Counted from the first letter of the stretch, positions 43,371 to 51,949 are shown. The stretch is DNA of 64,000 nt from Micromonospora sp. C28SCA-DRY-2 (GCF_030519475.1 NZ_JAUMKD010000008.1:186001-250000); one strand, 5' to 3'. Numbers and translations: made by a program. The notes: generated from the sequence alone by a model not told the origin.

Positions 43371-43553
43371 TCGCGGGTCTCCTGCCGTACTGGTCGTGAT
43401 GTCCGGTCACCGCCGATCCTGCCGGATAGCGGCCCGCCGATGCCCGGCGGACCCGCTCGCGAGCGGCCCCACCGCACCCGCGCCGGTCCGCCGCGCGCGG
43501 ATCGGCGGGCGTCACCGGTGGTGACGCCCGCCGCGGGCAGGGATCGGAATCGG

Positions 43554-44102
43554 TTACCGGAGCCAGCCGTACCGCTGGACGATCGGGAGCCTGGCCCACA
43601 TCCGGCCGAGGCCCCAGGTGTCGCCGGCGTTGGCCAGGGCGAGCACCGCGAGCACCGCGGCGTAGACGAGGTGGTCGTCCATGAACGGGTTGTTCTCGGG
43701 GGGCAGCACGGCGGTCCACATCATGACCAGGAGCAGCCCGCCCGCCGCGGCGGCGACGCGCACCCCGATGCCGAGGATGAGCGCGGTGCCGATGGCGGCC
43801 AGCCCGATCATGAAGAGCCAGTCGGCCCAGGCGGCGCCGGCGATGCCCTGGTAGAAGTCCTGGAACGGGCCGGTGGCGCCGAAGGTGAGGAAGCCCTTGG
43901 TCGGGCTGCCCCCGTCCAGCCAGGCGTTCTTCGCCTCGGTGGCCATGCCCAGGCCGAACAGCTTGTCCAGGAAGGCCCAGAGGAAGATCCAGCCCAGCGC
44001 GAGCCGCAGGCCGGCGAGCAGGTAGCGGGTGGCCCGCTCGCGGCGGGTCTCGGTCACCGGAGCGGTGGTCTCGGCGGTGGTCCGCCTGATCGTCGCGGTC
44101 AT
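43554..44102 (-). CDS. DoxX-family membrane protein
   Basis: 182 aa from the ATG at 44102, with GGAGA upstream. After a Thr/Arg-rich cytosolic start the protein has four TM segments: YLLAGLRLALGWIFLWAFLD, ADWLFMIGLAAIGTALILG, VAAAAGGLLLVMMWTAVL and LVYAAVLAVLALANAG. The segment GLGMATEAKNAWLDGGSPTK-type loop is typical of DoxX/thiosulfate:quinone-like proteins in actinobacteria. It may transfer electrons to quinone or take part in redox homeostasis. Divergent from the CBS-BON gene; a DosR-like box lies midway between. Confidence 0.8.
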   Translation of the reverse strand: MTATIRRTTAETTAPVTETRRERATRYLLAGLRLALGWIFLWAFLDKLFGLGMATEAKNAWLDGGSPTKGFLTFGATGPFQDFYQGIAGAAWADWLFMIGLAAIGTALILGIGVRVAAAAGGLLLVMMWTAVLPPENNPFMDDHLVYAAVLAVLALANAGDTWGLGRMWARLPIVQRYGWLR

Positions 44103-44206
44103 GGTCTCCACGTCCCTTCGTGCCTCGCACCGCGCTTCCCGGTGGCATCTCCATTGGACGCCCGCCGGTGCCGGGCGGGTCAGGGCCGACCGGGCCCGAA
44201 CCGCCC

Positions 44207-44221
44207 GGGACTTTGGACCCC
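44207..44221. promoter_or_regulatory. DosR/DevR-like box
   Basis: GGGACTTTGGACCCC matches the core DosR palindrome GGGACTTTAGTCCC at 12 of 14 positions. It is centred about 105 bases from both the DoxX start and the CBS-BON start. DosR homologues control hypoxia/nitric-oxide genes in actinobacteria, among them CBS-domain proteins such as Hrp1. Confidence 0.55.
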
Positions 44222-44290
44222 GGTCGCACCGGTCCGCTCGGCCGGGTGGGTACCGGTCCGGTGACCCTGATCCGGCGCCGGCGCCGGCCG

Positions 44291-44296
44291 TAGCGT
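44291..44296 (+). promoter_or_regulatory. -10 box TAGCGT of the CBS-BON gene
   Basis: TAGCGT lies 28 bases before the ATG at 44325, with the RBS GAGGAGG in between, so this is an ordinary leadered promoter. The DosR-like box is about 80 bases upstream. Confidence 0.4.
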
Positions 44297-44324
44297 CGCA
44301 GGTGCCAGCGGCGAGGAGGTCGTG

Positions 44325-45020
44325 ATGAGGACATGGCAGGTGGGCGACGTGATGACCCGGGACGTCGCGACGGTGGACGAGGAAACCCCGTACCGGGCGA
44401 TCGTCGACGTGCTGGTCCGGCGCGGCATCAGCGCCGTGCCGGTGGTGGACCGCTTCCGCCGGGTGCTCGGCGTGGTGTCCGAGGCGGATCTGCTGCACAA
44501 GATCGAACGCGCCGGCCACCCGGACGAGCGGCGGGTCTTCGCCGGCCGGCGCCGGCGCAGCGCGCGGGAGAAGGCCGACGCGCTGCTGGCCCGGGACCTG
44601 ATGACCGCGCCGCCGGTGACCACGTACCCGGGCGCCAGCCTGCCCGCCGCGGCCCGGCAGATGGACCGGGAGCAGGTCAAGCGGCTGCCGGTGCTGGACG
44701 ACCTGGGCCGGCTGGTCGGCATCGTCACCCGGGGCGACCTGCTGCGGGTGCACCTGCGCACGGACGCCGAGATCCGCGAGGACGTCGTCCAGGAGGTGCT
44801 GCGCCGGGTGCTCGCGGTCGAGGACGGCCTGGTCACCGTGCGGGTCCGCGACGGCGAGGTGACCCTGGACGGCCGGCTCGACCGGCGTACCGCGGTCGAG
44901 CTGGCGGGGCGGCTGGCCGGCCAGGTCAGCGGCGTGGTGCGGGTGACGAACACGATCGCGTACGACGTGGACGACCACGCCCTGGTCGACGTGGACGGCC
45001 GGCCCACCCCGGTGGCCTGA
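44325..45020 (+). CDS. CBS-domain pair + BON domain protein
   Basis: 231 aa. CBS1 (about 5-60) has VGDVMTRDVATVDEETPYRA and GISAVPVVDRFRRVLGVVSE. CBS2 (about 90-145) has LMTAPPVTTYPGASLPAAAR and KRLPVLDDLGRLVGIVTRGD. The BON domain (about 150-222) has VRVRDGEVTLDGRLDRRTAV. CBS pairs bind adenine nucleotides and BON domains bind membranes or phospholipid. Similar proteins are hypoxia- or stress-induced in actinobacteria. ATG at 44325 was chosen over a GTG at 44322 because of spacing to GAGGAGG. Confidence 0.9.
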   Translation: MRTWQVGDVMTRDVATVDEETPYRAIVDVLVRRGISAVPVVDRFRRVLGVVSEADLLHKIERAGHPDERRVFAGRRRRSAREKADALLARDLMTAPPVTTYPGASLPAAARQMDREQVKRLPVLDDLGRLVGIVTRGDLLRVHLRTDAEIREDVVQEVLRRVLAVEDGLVTVRVRDGEVTLDGRLDRRTAVELAGRLAGQVSGVVRVTNTIAYDVDDHALVDVDGRPTPVA

Positions 45021-45185
45021 GCGCGTCGCCGGGTCCCGTCCCCGCCGGGGCGGGGCCCGGCGGACTTCGCCGGACCGCCGCCGGGCGCCGGGCGGCTCGC
45101 CTAGGCTCGGTACGACGCGTCTCCGGTGCCGCCGCCGCGCGTCACGCGTGCACAGAGCCGCCGGCACGGATGCGGAGGGCGCCGG

Positions 45186-46136
45186 GTGGACGAGGCGACG
45201 TTCACGGCACCGCTGTGGGCCTGGCTGGCGGTCGGCGGGGTGCTCGCCGTCATGCTCGCGGTGGACATGCTCTCCCACCGCGGCGACCACGTCATCGAAC
45301 TGCGCGAGGCGGTGGCCTGGAGCGCGGTCTGGATCACCGCCGGGCTCGCCTTCGGCCTGCTGATCTGGCTCTGGCGCGGCGGTGAACCGGCGCTGGCCTA
45401 CTACTCGGGCTACCTGCTGGAGAAGGCGCTGTCGGTGGACAACGTCTTCGTCTTCGCGCTGCTCTTCGGCTACTTCCGGGTGCCCGCCGGCTACCAGCAC
45501 AAGGCGTTGTTCTGGGGCGTGATCGGGGCGCTCGGCTTCCGGCTGGTCTTCATCTTCGCCGGCGCGGAGCTGCTGCACCGGCTGGCCTGGGTCGGGTTCG
45601 TCCTGGGCGCCTTCCTGATCTGGACCGGCTGGCGGCTCGCGGTGCGCGGCGAGCCGGACGTCGACCCGGAGCGCAACGTCGCGGTCCGGGTGTTCCGCCG
45701 GCTGGTGCCGACCGAGCCCCGCTTCCACGGCAACCGGTTCATCGTGCGGGTGCGCGGCCGGCGGCACGCCACCCTGCTGCTGGTGGCGCTGGTGGCCATC
45801 GAGGCCACCGACGTGATCTTCGCGATCGACTCGGTGGCCGCGATCCTGGCCATCACCACCAACACCTTCGTCGTCTGGACCGCCACCGCCTTCGCCGTGC
45901 TCGGCCTGCGCAGCCTCTACTTCTGCCTGGCCGGCCTGCTGCGCCACTTCGGCTACCTGCGGTACGGGCTGGCCGTGCTGCTGGCCTTCGCCGGGCTGAA
46001 GCTGATGCTGGCCGAGACCCCGGTCGGGAAACTGCCGGTCTGGATCACCCTGGCCGTGGTGGTGCTGACCCTCTCGATCTCCATCGGCTGGAGCGTGGTC
46101 ACCGCCCGGCACGAGCGCCGCCACGCGGGCGGCTAG
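45186..46136 (+). CDS. TerC-family integral membrane protein
   Basis: 316 aa from the GTG at 45186, with GGAGGG upstream. It has about eight TM segments. TerC signatures are YYSGYLLEKALSVDNVFVFA (about 73-92) and ALVAIEATDVIFAIDSVAAI (about 202-221), whose acidic residues are implicated in metal-ion transport, often Mn export. Tellurium resistance gave the family its name, but Mn homeostasis for exported proteins is the better-supported role. The TAG stop shares CTAG with the stop of the convergent corrinoid-binding-like gene, a 4-base overlap. Confidence 0.9.
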   Translation: MDEATFTAPLWAWLAVGGVLAVMLAVDMLSHRGDHVIELREAVAWSAVWITAGLAFGLLIWLWRGGEPALAYYSGYLLEKALSVDNVFVFALLFGYFRVPAGYQHKALFWGVIGALGFRLVFIFAGAELLHRLAWVGFVLGAFLIWTGWRLAVRGEPDVDPERNVAVRVFRRLVPTEPRFHGNRFIVRVRGRRHATLLLVALVAIEATDVIFAIDSVAAILAITTNTFVVWTATAFAVLGLRSLYFCLAGLLRHFGYLRYGLAVLLAFAGLKLMLAETPVGKLPVWITLAVVVLTLSISIGWSVVTARHERRHAGG

Positions 46137-46876
46137 CGGGCCGCCGCTCGGCCGGGCGGGTGCGTCACCGGGCGGGCCAACTGGGCGGCCAGCACCGCGG
46201 GCGCCTCGGCCAGCGACGGGCCGTACCAGGTCAGGTGCCGCCCGGAGAGCAGGGCGCAGGGTACGCCGGGGAACGCCTCCGGCCCGTCCCGCTCGGTGAA
46301 CCGGTACGGCTCGTCGGGCAGCACCACCAGGTCGAGCGGGTGCGCGCGCAGTTCGTCGAGGCCGGGGCGGGGATAGCGGTCGGCGTGCCCGGCGTAGACG
46401 TTGCGTACGCCGAGCCGGCGCAGCACGTCGCCGGCGAAGGTGTCGGAGCCGAGCACAACCCACGGTCTCCGCCAGACCGGCACCACGGCCCGGCGGACCG
46501 GGAGCGCGGGCGGCGCCGCCCAGGCCCGGCGGGCGGCACGCAGCCAGTCCGGGTCGGCCGGGGCGCCCAGCTCGGTCAGGAGCGCGGCCAGTTCGGCCAG
46601 CGCCCCGTCCACCGTGCGCGGGTAGGTGATCCGCACCGGCACCCCGGCGGCGGCCAGCGCGTCGGCGTCGGCGCGGCGGTTCTCCTCGACGTTGAGCAGC
46701 ACCACGTCCGGCCGCAGGGCGAGCACCCGGTCCAGGTCCGGGTACTTGCTGCCGCCGACCCGGGCCACGTCCAGCCCGGCCGGGTGGGTGCACCAGTCGG
46801 TGGCGCCGACCAGCAGCCCGGGCAGGGTACGGGCCACCGCCTCGGTCAGCGACGGCACCAGCGACACCACCCGCAT
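46133..46876 (-). CDS. Helical-backbone metal receptor, BtuF-like cobalamin-binding protein
   Basis: 247 aa. The periplasmic-binding fold resembles BtuF/FhuD class III proteins: MRVVSLVPSLTEAVARTLPG, LLVGATDWCTHPAG, VGGSKYPDLDRVLALRPDVV, LLNVEENRRADADAL and VVLPDEPYRFTE. It lacks a signal peptide and lipobox, so it is cytosolic, unlike uptake receptors; such stand-alone members occur widely in actinobacteria with unknown function. No BtuCD permease gene is nearby. Its 3' end overlaps terC by 4 bases. Confidence 0.8.
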   Translation of the reverse strand: MRVVSLVPSLTEAVARTLPGLLVGATDWCTHPAGLDVARVGGSKYPDLDRVLALRPDVVLLNVEENRRADADALAAAGVPVRITYPRTVDGALAELAALLTELGAPADPDWLRAARRAWAAPPALPVRRAVVPVWRRPWVVLGSDTFAGDVLRRLGVRNVYAGHADRYPRPGLDELRAHPLDLVVLPDEPYRFTERDGPEAFPGVPCALLSGRHLTWYGPSLAEAPAVLAAQLARPVTHPPGRAAAR

Positions 46877-47032
46877 CCGGCGTACCTCCTCGTGCGCAGG
46901 TCGTGCCGATCATGCCCGACCCGCCGGCCCGGCCCCGCACCGGTCCGGGTGGCCCGGGCACCCTGCGGCGGCGCCCTTGCCAGCGCTCTACAACGTTGGA
47001 ATACTCGCGTCGACCCCACCAGGAGGTTCCCG

Positions 47033-47929
47033 ATGAGGCCCCACTCCGGTCCACCCGCGCCGCGCGCCGGGCAGTCCGACACCCGCGTCGCGTCGCGCGG
47101 CACCGACCGGTTCGGCGACGACGAGGTGCCCGTCGAGGCGCTCGGCGACCTCTACCGTGACGGCATCACGGCGTGCCCGGGCGCGTTCTCCGTCGACTGG
47201 GTGGACCGGGTCGGGGAGGACATCGACGCGGCCTTCCGCGAGGCGCGCTCCCGGCCGGACGGGGCGGTCGGGCGGGGCCCGGAGCGCTGGTACGTCGAGA
47301 TCCACCCGGAACAGCTGCGCGGCTTCGTCGACCTGGTCACCCACCCCTGGGTGGTGGCGGTCTGCCGGGCGGTCCTCGGCCCCGACTACGAGATCGTCGA
47401 GCTGGGCTTCGACATCCCGTTCCCGGGTGCGGCCATGCAGCCGTGGCACCGCGACTTCCCGATGCCGGAGGACACCCGCCGCCAGCGCCGGCTGACCTCG
47501 CTCGCGTTCAACCTGACCACCGTGGACACGGTGGAGGAGATGGGCCCGTTCGAGATCGCCCCGGGCACCCAGTGGGACGACGGCCGGGACTTCGACCACG
47601 AGATGTTCCCGCCCAAGGAGCGCTACCCGCGCTACGAGCGGCGTGCGGTGCGCAAGTACCCGCGGCGGGGCGACATCTCCGCGCGGTCCGCGCTCACCAT
47701 CCACCGCGGCACCCCGAACGTGTCGTCGCTGGCCCGTCCGGTGCTGGTGCTCGGCGTGGACGCCCCCGGCGCCGGCAACGCCGGCCACCACGACATGGCG
47801 GTCACCAGGGGCTACTGGGAGAGCCTGCCCGAGTCGGTCCGCGCCCACCTGCCGTGCCCGGTGGTGGACGCGCTGGTGCCCATCCGGCAGAAGCACACCA
47901 TCGAGGGCCTGGTGATGGGCGCCGAATGA
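47033..47929 (+). CDS. Phytanoyl-CoA dioxygenase (PhyH) family protein
   Basis: 298 aa from the ATG at 47033, with AGGAGGT upstream. Fe(II)/2-oxoglutarate dioxygenase fold: YRDGITACPGAFSVDWVDRV, MQPWHRDFPMPEDT with the H-x-D iron ligands, GPFEIAPGTQWDDG, and the distal His in ALTIHRGTPNVSSL with an Arg binding 2-oxoglutarate (ARPVLVLGVD). Natural-product hydroxylation or catabolism of an acyl substrate are both possible. It is a single gene with its own promoter region; neighbours do not indicate the substrate. Confidence 0.85.
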   Translation: MRPHSGPPAPRAGQSDTRVASRGTDRFGDDEVPVEALGDLYRDGITACPGAFSVDWVDRVGEDIDAAFREARSRPDGAVGRGPERWYVEIHPEQLRGFVDLVTHPWVVAVCRAVLGPDYEIVELGFDIPFPGAAMQPWHRDFPMPEDTRRQRRLTSLAFNLTTVDTVEEMGPFEIAPGTQWDDGRDFDHEMFPPKERYPRYERRAVRKYPRRGDISARSALTIHRGTPNVSSLARPVLVLGVDAPGAGNAGHHDMAVTRGYWESLPESVRAHLPCPVVDALVPIRQKHTIEGLVMGAE

Positions 47930-48068
47930 GCCGGCCGGACGGCCCCCGGCCGGCCACCCGCACCGCGAGGCGGCCCGGCTGAACCCCGGCGAGGACGGGC
48001 ACTGGCGGCCGCCGCGTCCCCGCCGGCCCGCCGGTGCGGTCGCCGGCGGACCGGGTCGCCGCGGCGGC

Positions 48069-48661
48069 TCAGCCGGTCCGGCCGGCCGCCGGCCCGACGC
48101 GGTCGCGGTCGGCGCGCCACTGCTCGCGGGTGAGGGCGTACTCGACCTCGCCGTGCTCGGAGCCGGTAATCGCCTCCGGCCAGTCGCCGTGGTACGTGCG
48201 CACGTGCCGCAGGCCCACCTTTCCATCACCCGGCGCGAGGCCGAGTTGACCGCCATGGTGTTCGCGGTGATCCGCCGCACGCCCAGCTCGGTGAAGCCCT
48301 TCTCGATCAGGGCCCGGCAGCCCTCGGTGGCCCGGCCGCCACCCCACGCCGAGCGGCGCAGCCGGTAGCCGAGTTCCACCTCGCCGACGTCGCCGTCGCG
48401 GGTCGGGCGGAACTCGAACCAGCCCAGGAACTCGCCGCCGGCCCGGTCCACGGCCGCCCAGAAGCCGAGGCCCGGCGGTCGCCGGTAGAGCGCGAGGATC
48501 GCCGGCAGGGTCCGGTCGCGGATCACCTCCGGCGCAGCGGGGCGCCCGCCGGTCAGGTAGCGCATCACCTCGGCGTCGCTGTCCAGGTCGACCAGCAGGT
48601 CCGCGTCGGTCTCGGTGAACTCGCGCAGCACCAGCCGTTCGGTGGTGAGGAATACGGTCAC
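48069..48661 (-). pseudogene. GNAT N-acetyltransferase with a single-base frameshift
   Basis: Homology is split over two frames. From the GTG at 48661 the first frame reads TVFLTTERLVLREFTETDAD and continues through VELGYRLRRSAWGGGRATEG and RRITANTMAVNSASRRVMER, a RimJ/RimL-type GNAT domain. It then loses the family sequence. The adjacent frame continues with KVGLRHVRTYHGDWPE and EVEYALTREQW to the stop at 48069. One base appears to be missing in the run at about 48219-48226 (expected VMEKVGLRHV). This is either a recent inactivation or a sequencing error; otherwise the domain is complete. Confidence 0.85.
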
Positions 48662-48888
48662 CGGCCCATCCCAGCCCGGCCACCCCCGCGGCTCAACCGG
48701 TTTTGCCCGACCGCCCGCGGTGCCCGGCACCGGGTCGCCGACCCGCCGGTGCGCGGCGGCCCGCCGGGCTCGTCCCGGTCGACGGGTGCGCCGCGCCGGC
48801 CCGGGCGGGTCGGCCGCACCGACGAGGCGGCGACCATGATCGACCGCCTAGACTCGGGCCGGCCCACGGACGACGGATGGATCAGGCG

Positions 48889-49758
48889 ATGACGAGCACC
48901 GGTAGTGACCACGCCTCCTGGCTGCGCGCGATCCCGACCGACGACGGCCGCGCCCCGGTGCTGACCCGGGGTGGGCAGGTGGTGCACGCCGACCGGCGGA
49001 TGGGCGACCTGGTGCAGCGCCGCCCGCCGGGGATCACCGGCCACCAGTGGAGCACGGCCATCCGGGCGGGCCTCGACTTCGTGGTCTGCGCCGGCGACAG
49101 CGGCCGGCCGCTGTTCGCCGTCGAGATCGGCCCGGCCGCGCCGGCCGGCTCCGCGGCCCAGCGCGCCGAACGGATGAAGAACGCGGTCGGCGCGGCCGTC
49201 GGCCTGGAGGTGCTGCGGATCGAGTCGCCGACGCTGCGGGCCGCCGAGCACGGCCGGCGGATCGTGGCGTACGTGATCGACGCGCGCGGGTACGCCGAGG
49301 GCGGCGAGCCGGGGGAGGCCGGGATCGGCTTCCGGGACATCCTCGGCCGGCTGCCGGACGGCCGTACCGGGCCCGTCAACGATCTCGGCGCGCTGGCCCG
49401 GGCGGCGGCCGTGGAGGCGTACGTGGCGCGCCGGCTGGCCGACCCGATCGTACGGGGGCTGCACGTGACCTGGAAGGACGGGCCGGCCGAGGGCTGGAGC
49501 TGGGTCGAGGTGCGCCCCGGCGCCTGCCTGGTGGAGCGGGTGTCGGTCTGGGAGCACCGGTTCTCGTGCGGCGTGGACGCCGCCCGGCTCGCCGAGGACC
49601 TGGCGGCGGTCGCCGTCGGGGAGCGGTTGACCGCTCTGGACGCCGATCCGCCGGCCCTGGTCTCCCGGGACGAGTTGCGCGCCGAGATCCGCGGGCTGCG
49701 GGCGCGGCGCGACGAACTGGCGAACGGCTTCGCCTTCGACCATCTCTGCGTGGACTGA
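48889..49758 (+). CDS. DUF2726-like protein of unknown function
   Basis: 289 aa from the ATG at 48889; an in-frame ATG at 48877 is equally possible and neither has a good RBS. The segment GLDFVVCAGDSGRPLFAVEI (about 63-82) followed by AAQRAERMKNAVGAAVGLEVLR resembles the DUF2726 nuclease-like fold, in which DFV...ExD and a later R/K helix form a restriction-endonuclease-like core. Here the second acidic residue is Glu in AVEIGPA, with no clear Q/ExK. The remainder (RLADPIVRGLHVTWKDGPAE) is not recognised. Function unknown. An intrinsic terminator with a T-run follows about 110 bases downstream. Confidence 0.6.
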   Translation: MTSTGSDHASWLRAIPTDDGRAPVLTRGGQVVHADRRMGDLVQRRPPGITGHQWSTAIRAGLDFVVCAGDSGRPLFAVEIGPAAPAGSAAQRAERMKNAVGAAVGLEVLRIESPTLRAAEHGRRIVAYVIDARGYAEGGEPGEAGIGFRDILGRLPDGRTGPVNDLGALARAAAVEAYVARRLADPIVRGLHVTWKDGPAEGWSWVEVRPGACLVERVSVWEHRFSCGVDAARLAEDLAAVAVGERLTALDADPPALVSRDELRAEIRGLRARRDELANGFAFDHLCVD

Positions 49759-50124
49759 TTCCCCTTTCCGCCCCGGCACGGCCGGTCGCCGTTCCGGCGC
49801 GGACCGCCTCGTTGCCGCCCGGGCGCCGAGCGCGCCCATGCCGTTCGGGCGCCGACCGGGTCCCGGTGCGGCCGTCGTGACCGGCCGCGAATTTTTGTCC
49901 GATCCGCATTGAACCGTGGCGGCTGCCGCTTCGTACTCCTGCGGGAATGGACAGGATCTCCCCATCCGCGTCACGGGACGCGGGAGACGGTGCGGAAAGG
50001 GCATCGTCGGTCGTCGACATGCCACCGGTCCGCCCGGACGGTTTCCGTCGGGGCGTGCCACCTCAATTCCGTCGGTCCGCCGAGGTCACGAATCAAGTAC
50101 CGGATCGAGAAGGAGTGCAATTCG
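49759..50124. other. 366-bp intergenic region
   Basis: No gene. It contains an intrinsic terminator (49868-49896) and, downstream, an AT-richer stretch GTCCGATCCGCATTGAACC that probably holds the promoter of the secreted Gly/Asn-repeat protein. The RBS AGAAGGAG is just before 50125. Confidence 0.6.
49868..49896 (+). terminator. Intrinsic terminator with T-run
   Basis: Stem GCGGCCG / CGGCCGC (7 bases, 7-base loop) followed by GAATTTTT. A true U-tract terminator is rare in this window. It probably ends transcription of the gene finishing at 49758. Confidence 0.65.
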
Positions 50125-51402
50125 ATGCGCAGGTCCACACGGGCGCGCCGGTCATCCGGTAACGCGCGGAGCAAGCGTCTGCTGGCCGTCGTCGGCACGC
50201 TCGCGGTCTTCGGTGGCGTCGTCGCCGTGACCCAGATCTCGTCGGCCGAGGACCGGCGGTCGAACCGCACCCGGCCGGCGGCCGCGGCCTGCGTGGCGCC
50301 CAGTCCCGGCGCGACCGCGCCGAGCGGGCGGGACGGCACCACGCGTACCTGGCAGAACGGCCGGTGGGTGCGCAACCACTGGGGCGACGGCCAGCAGACG
50401 GTCGAGGAGTGCCAGGAGGTCCGCGAGGGCGAGGCGCCCAACGGCGGTTCCGCGATCGCCTGCCCGGACGTGGCCGGGCAGCTGCCCGAGGTGCCCCGCC
50501 GGGCCCGGGCCGAGGTGGAGCGCAACCTGAACCTGCTGCAGACCCAGATCGCCGAGGCCGACCGCCGGCTCGCCGCCGAGGGCGACAAGGGCGAGGCCTT
50601 CATCCGCAACTCGATCCTGCAACCGCTGGCCGGCAAGCGGCGGGCGACGCTGGACCGGATCACCACGGCGATCGACCGGTTCGGCCCGCGCCCGCAGGGG
50701 CTGCGCCAGCTCGCCGAGTGCCAGGTGCAGCCGACCGGCGGCAACACCGGTGGCGGCAACAACGGCGGAGGCAACACCGGCGGCGGCAACAACGGTGGCA
50801 ACACCGGCGGGAACAACGGTGGCAACAACGGTGGCAACAACGGCGGTCCGGGCGCCGGGCTCGGCGTGCTGGCCAACGACTGCGACGAGAGCCAGCTGCA
50901 GCCACACGACGGCTTCCAGAACGGCAACCGCTGCGTGAGCACCGCGTTCGGCGAGGTCGGGGCCGCGGCGAACAACCCGTCACTGCTGATCACCGACTTC
51001 CCCGAGCAGGTGGGCGCCAACCAGCCGTTCACCCTGCGGGTCTCCACCCGGAACCTGGTCCGGGACCGCTTCCTCGCCGCCGGCCAGGGCGGCTACTACG
51101 TGGAGAGCTCGCTGCTCAACGAGCAGGGGCTGGTCCGCGGCCACTTCCACACCGCCTGCCGGATGCTGGACAGCCTCGACCAGCCGCCGGCGCCCCAGGA
51201 GGTGCCCGCGTTCTTCGTCGCCACCGAGGACAGCCGCGGCGGCGCCGAGCCGGACGAGGTGACCATCCAGATCCCGGGGCTGCCCGAGTCGGGCATCGCC
51301 CAGTGCGCGGTCTGGGCCGGTGACGGTTCGCACCGGATCCCGATGATGGAGCGGGCCAACCAGACCCCGGCCTTCGACGCGGTGCGCATCGAGGTCAACT
51401 GA
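50125..51402 (+). CDS. Secreted protein with Gly/Asn-rich repeat linker
   Basis: 425 aa from the ATG at 50125. Signal peptide: Arg-rich start then LLAVVGTLAVFGGVVAVTQISSA. The N-terminal domain (about 55-200) includes TRTWQNGRWVRNHWGDGQ and a helical part NLNLLQTQIAEADRRLAAEG. A GGN-type repeat linker (about 205-242) leads to a C-terminal domain (about 250-425) with FTLRVSTRNLVRDRFLAAGQ and RGHFHTACRMLDSL. Conserved cysteine pairs suggest disulfides. I do not recognise a catalytic motif; the C-terminal half resembles Pecanex-like or cell-surface domains of actinobacteria that are uncharacterised. Probably exported to the envelope or medium. Confidence 0.75.
   Translation: MRRSTRARRSSGNARSKRLLAVVGTLAVFGGVVAVTQISSAEDRRSNRTRPAAAACVAPSPGATAPSGRDGTTRTWQNGRWVRNHWGDGQQTVEECQEVREGEAPNGGSAIACPDVAGQLPEVPRRARAEVERNLNLLQTQIAEADRRLAAEGDKGEAFIRNSILQPLAGKRRATLDRITTAIDRFGPRPQGLRQLAECQVQPTGGNTGGGNNGGGNTGGGNNGGNTGGNNGGNNGGNNGGPGAGLGVLANDCDESQLQPHDGFQNGNRCVSTAFGEVGAAANNPSLLITDFPEQVGANQPFTLRVSTRNLVRDRFLAAGQGGYYVESSLLNEQGLVRGHFHTACRMLDSLDQPPAPQEVPAFFVATEDSRGGAEPDEVTIQIPGLPESGIAQCAVWAGDGSHRIPMMERANQTPAFDAVRIEVN
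50737..50847 (+). repeat. Gly/Asn-coding minisatellite
   Basis: Tandem GGCGGCAACACC / GGTGGCAACAAC type units in frame encode GGNTGGGNNGG and NGGNNGG repeats. Copy number is likely to vary between strains. Confidence 0.75.
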
Positions 51403-51414
51403 GCCGACCGCGGC

Positions 51415-51450
51415 GGGGCGGCGCGAGGGCGTACGCCCCCGCGCCGCCCC
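51415..51450. terminator. Bidirectional terminator hairpin
   Basis: Arms GGGGCGGCGCG / CGCGCCGCCCC (11 bases) enclose a second palindrome GGGCGTACGCCC. It lies between convergent genes (stops at 51402 and 51556). Confidence 0.7.
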
Positions 51451-51555
51451 GGCGCGGTGGTCCGGGGGTGGTGCGCCCACCGCCCGCCACAGCGAACGGC
51501 GGGGCCGGGCTGCCCGCCAGCCCGACCCCGCCCGCGGGACCGCGTCCCGCCCGGC

Positions 51556-51903
51556 TCACCGGTTCTTGTACGCCTCGACGACCTCGACCGGGATCCGGCC
51601 CCGCTCGGAAATCTGGAAACCGTTCTTGGCGGCCCATTCCCGGATGGCGCGATTCTGCTCGCGATCCATTCCCGCGCCGCCGGTTCCGCCCGCCCGCCGG
51701 GGTGCCCGGCCGGTGTCGGGGGTGCCCCGGCCGATCCGCCGGCCGGCGGTGAGGTACGGGTCCAGCGCCTTACGGAGGACTCCCGCGTTCTCGTCGGAGA
51801 GGTCGATGGTGTACGCCACGCCGTCGAGACCGAACTCGACCGTCCGGTCGGCCTTTCCGCCGTCCAGATCGTCGGTCAGCACCGTGATTACTTTTCTTGC
51901 CAT
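51556..51903 (-). CDS. lsr2: Lsr2 nucleoid-associated protein
   Basis: 115 aa. N-terminal dimerisation domain (about 1-62): ARKVITVLTDDLDGGKADRT and VAYTIDLSDENAGVLRKALD. The C-terminal DNA-binding domain (about 80-115) reads DREQNRAIREWAAKNGFQIS with the AT-hook-like RGR in ERGRIPVEVVEAY. Lsr2 silences horizontally acquired AT-rich DNA in actinobacteria. The linker AGRRIGRGTPDTGRAPRR is long and basic. A 15-base palindrome lies 32 bases upstream of the start. Confidence 0.93.
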   Translation of the reverse strand: MARKVITVLTDDLDGGKADRTVEFGLDGVAYTIDLSDENAGVLRKALDPYLTAGRRIGRGTPDTGRAPRRAGGTGGAGMDREQNRAIREWAAKNGFQISERGRIPVEVVEAYKNR

Positions 51904-51934
51904 CGCCCATTACTCCCTGTGTGCGGCGGGGTGT

Positions 51935-51949
51935 GGTCAAAGTTTGACC
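51935..51949. promoter_or_regulatory. Palindrome GGTCAAAGTTTGACC upstream of lsr2
   Basis: Perfect 7-base arms around one central base, 32 bases before the lsr2 start. Its minus-strand half TTTGACC can serve as a -35 element (TTGACC), with AGTAAT as a weak -10 about 19 bases later, so a bound regulator would occlude the promoter. Confidence 0.5.

Noticed and set aside
43554..47054. A 1166-codon open frame on the minus strand
   Set aside because: It spans the DoxX gene, terminates only because of GC-rich third positions and runs antisense to CBS-BON and TerC and across the btuF-like gene. Only its last 183 codons (DoxX) have family sequence.
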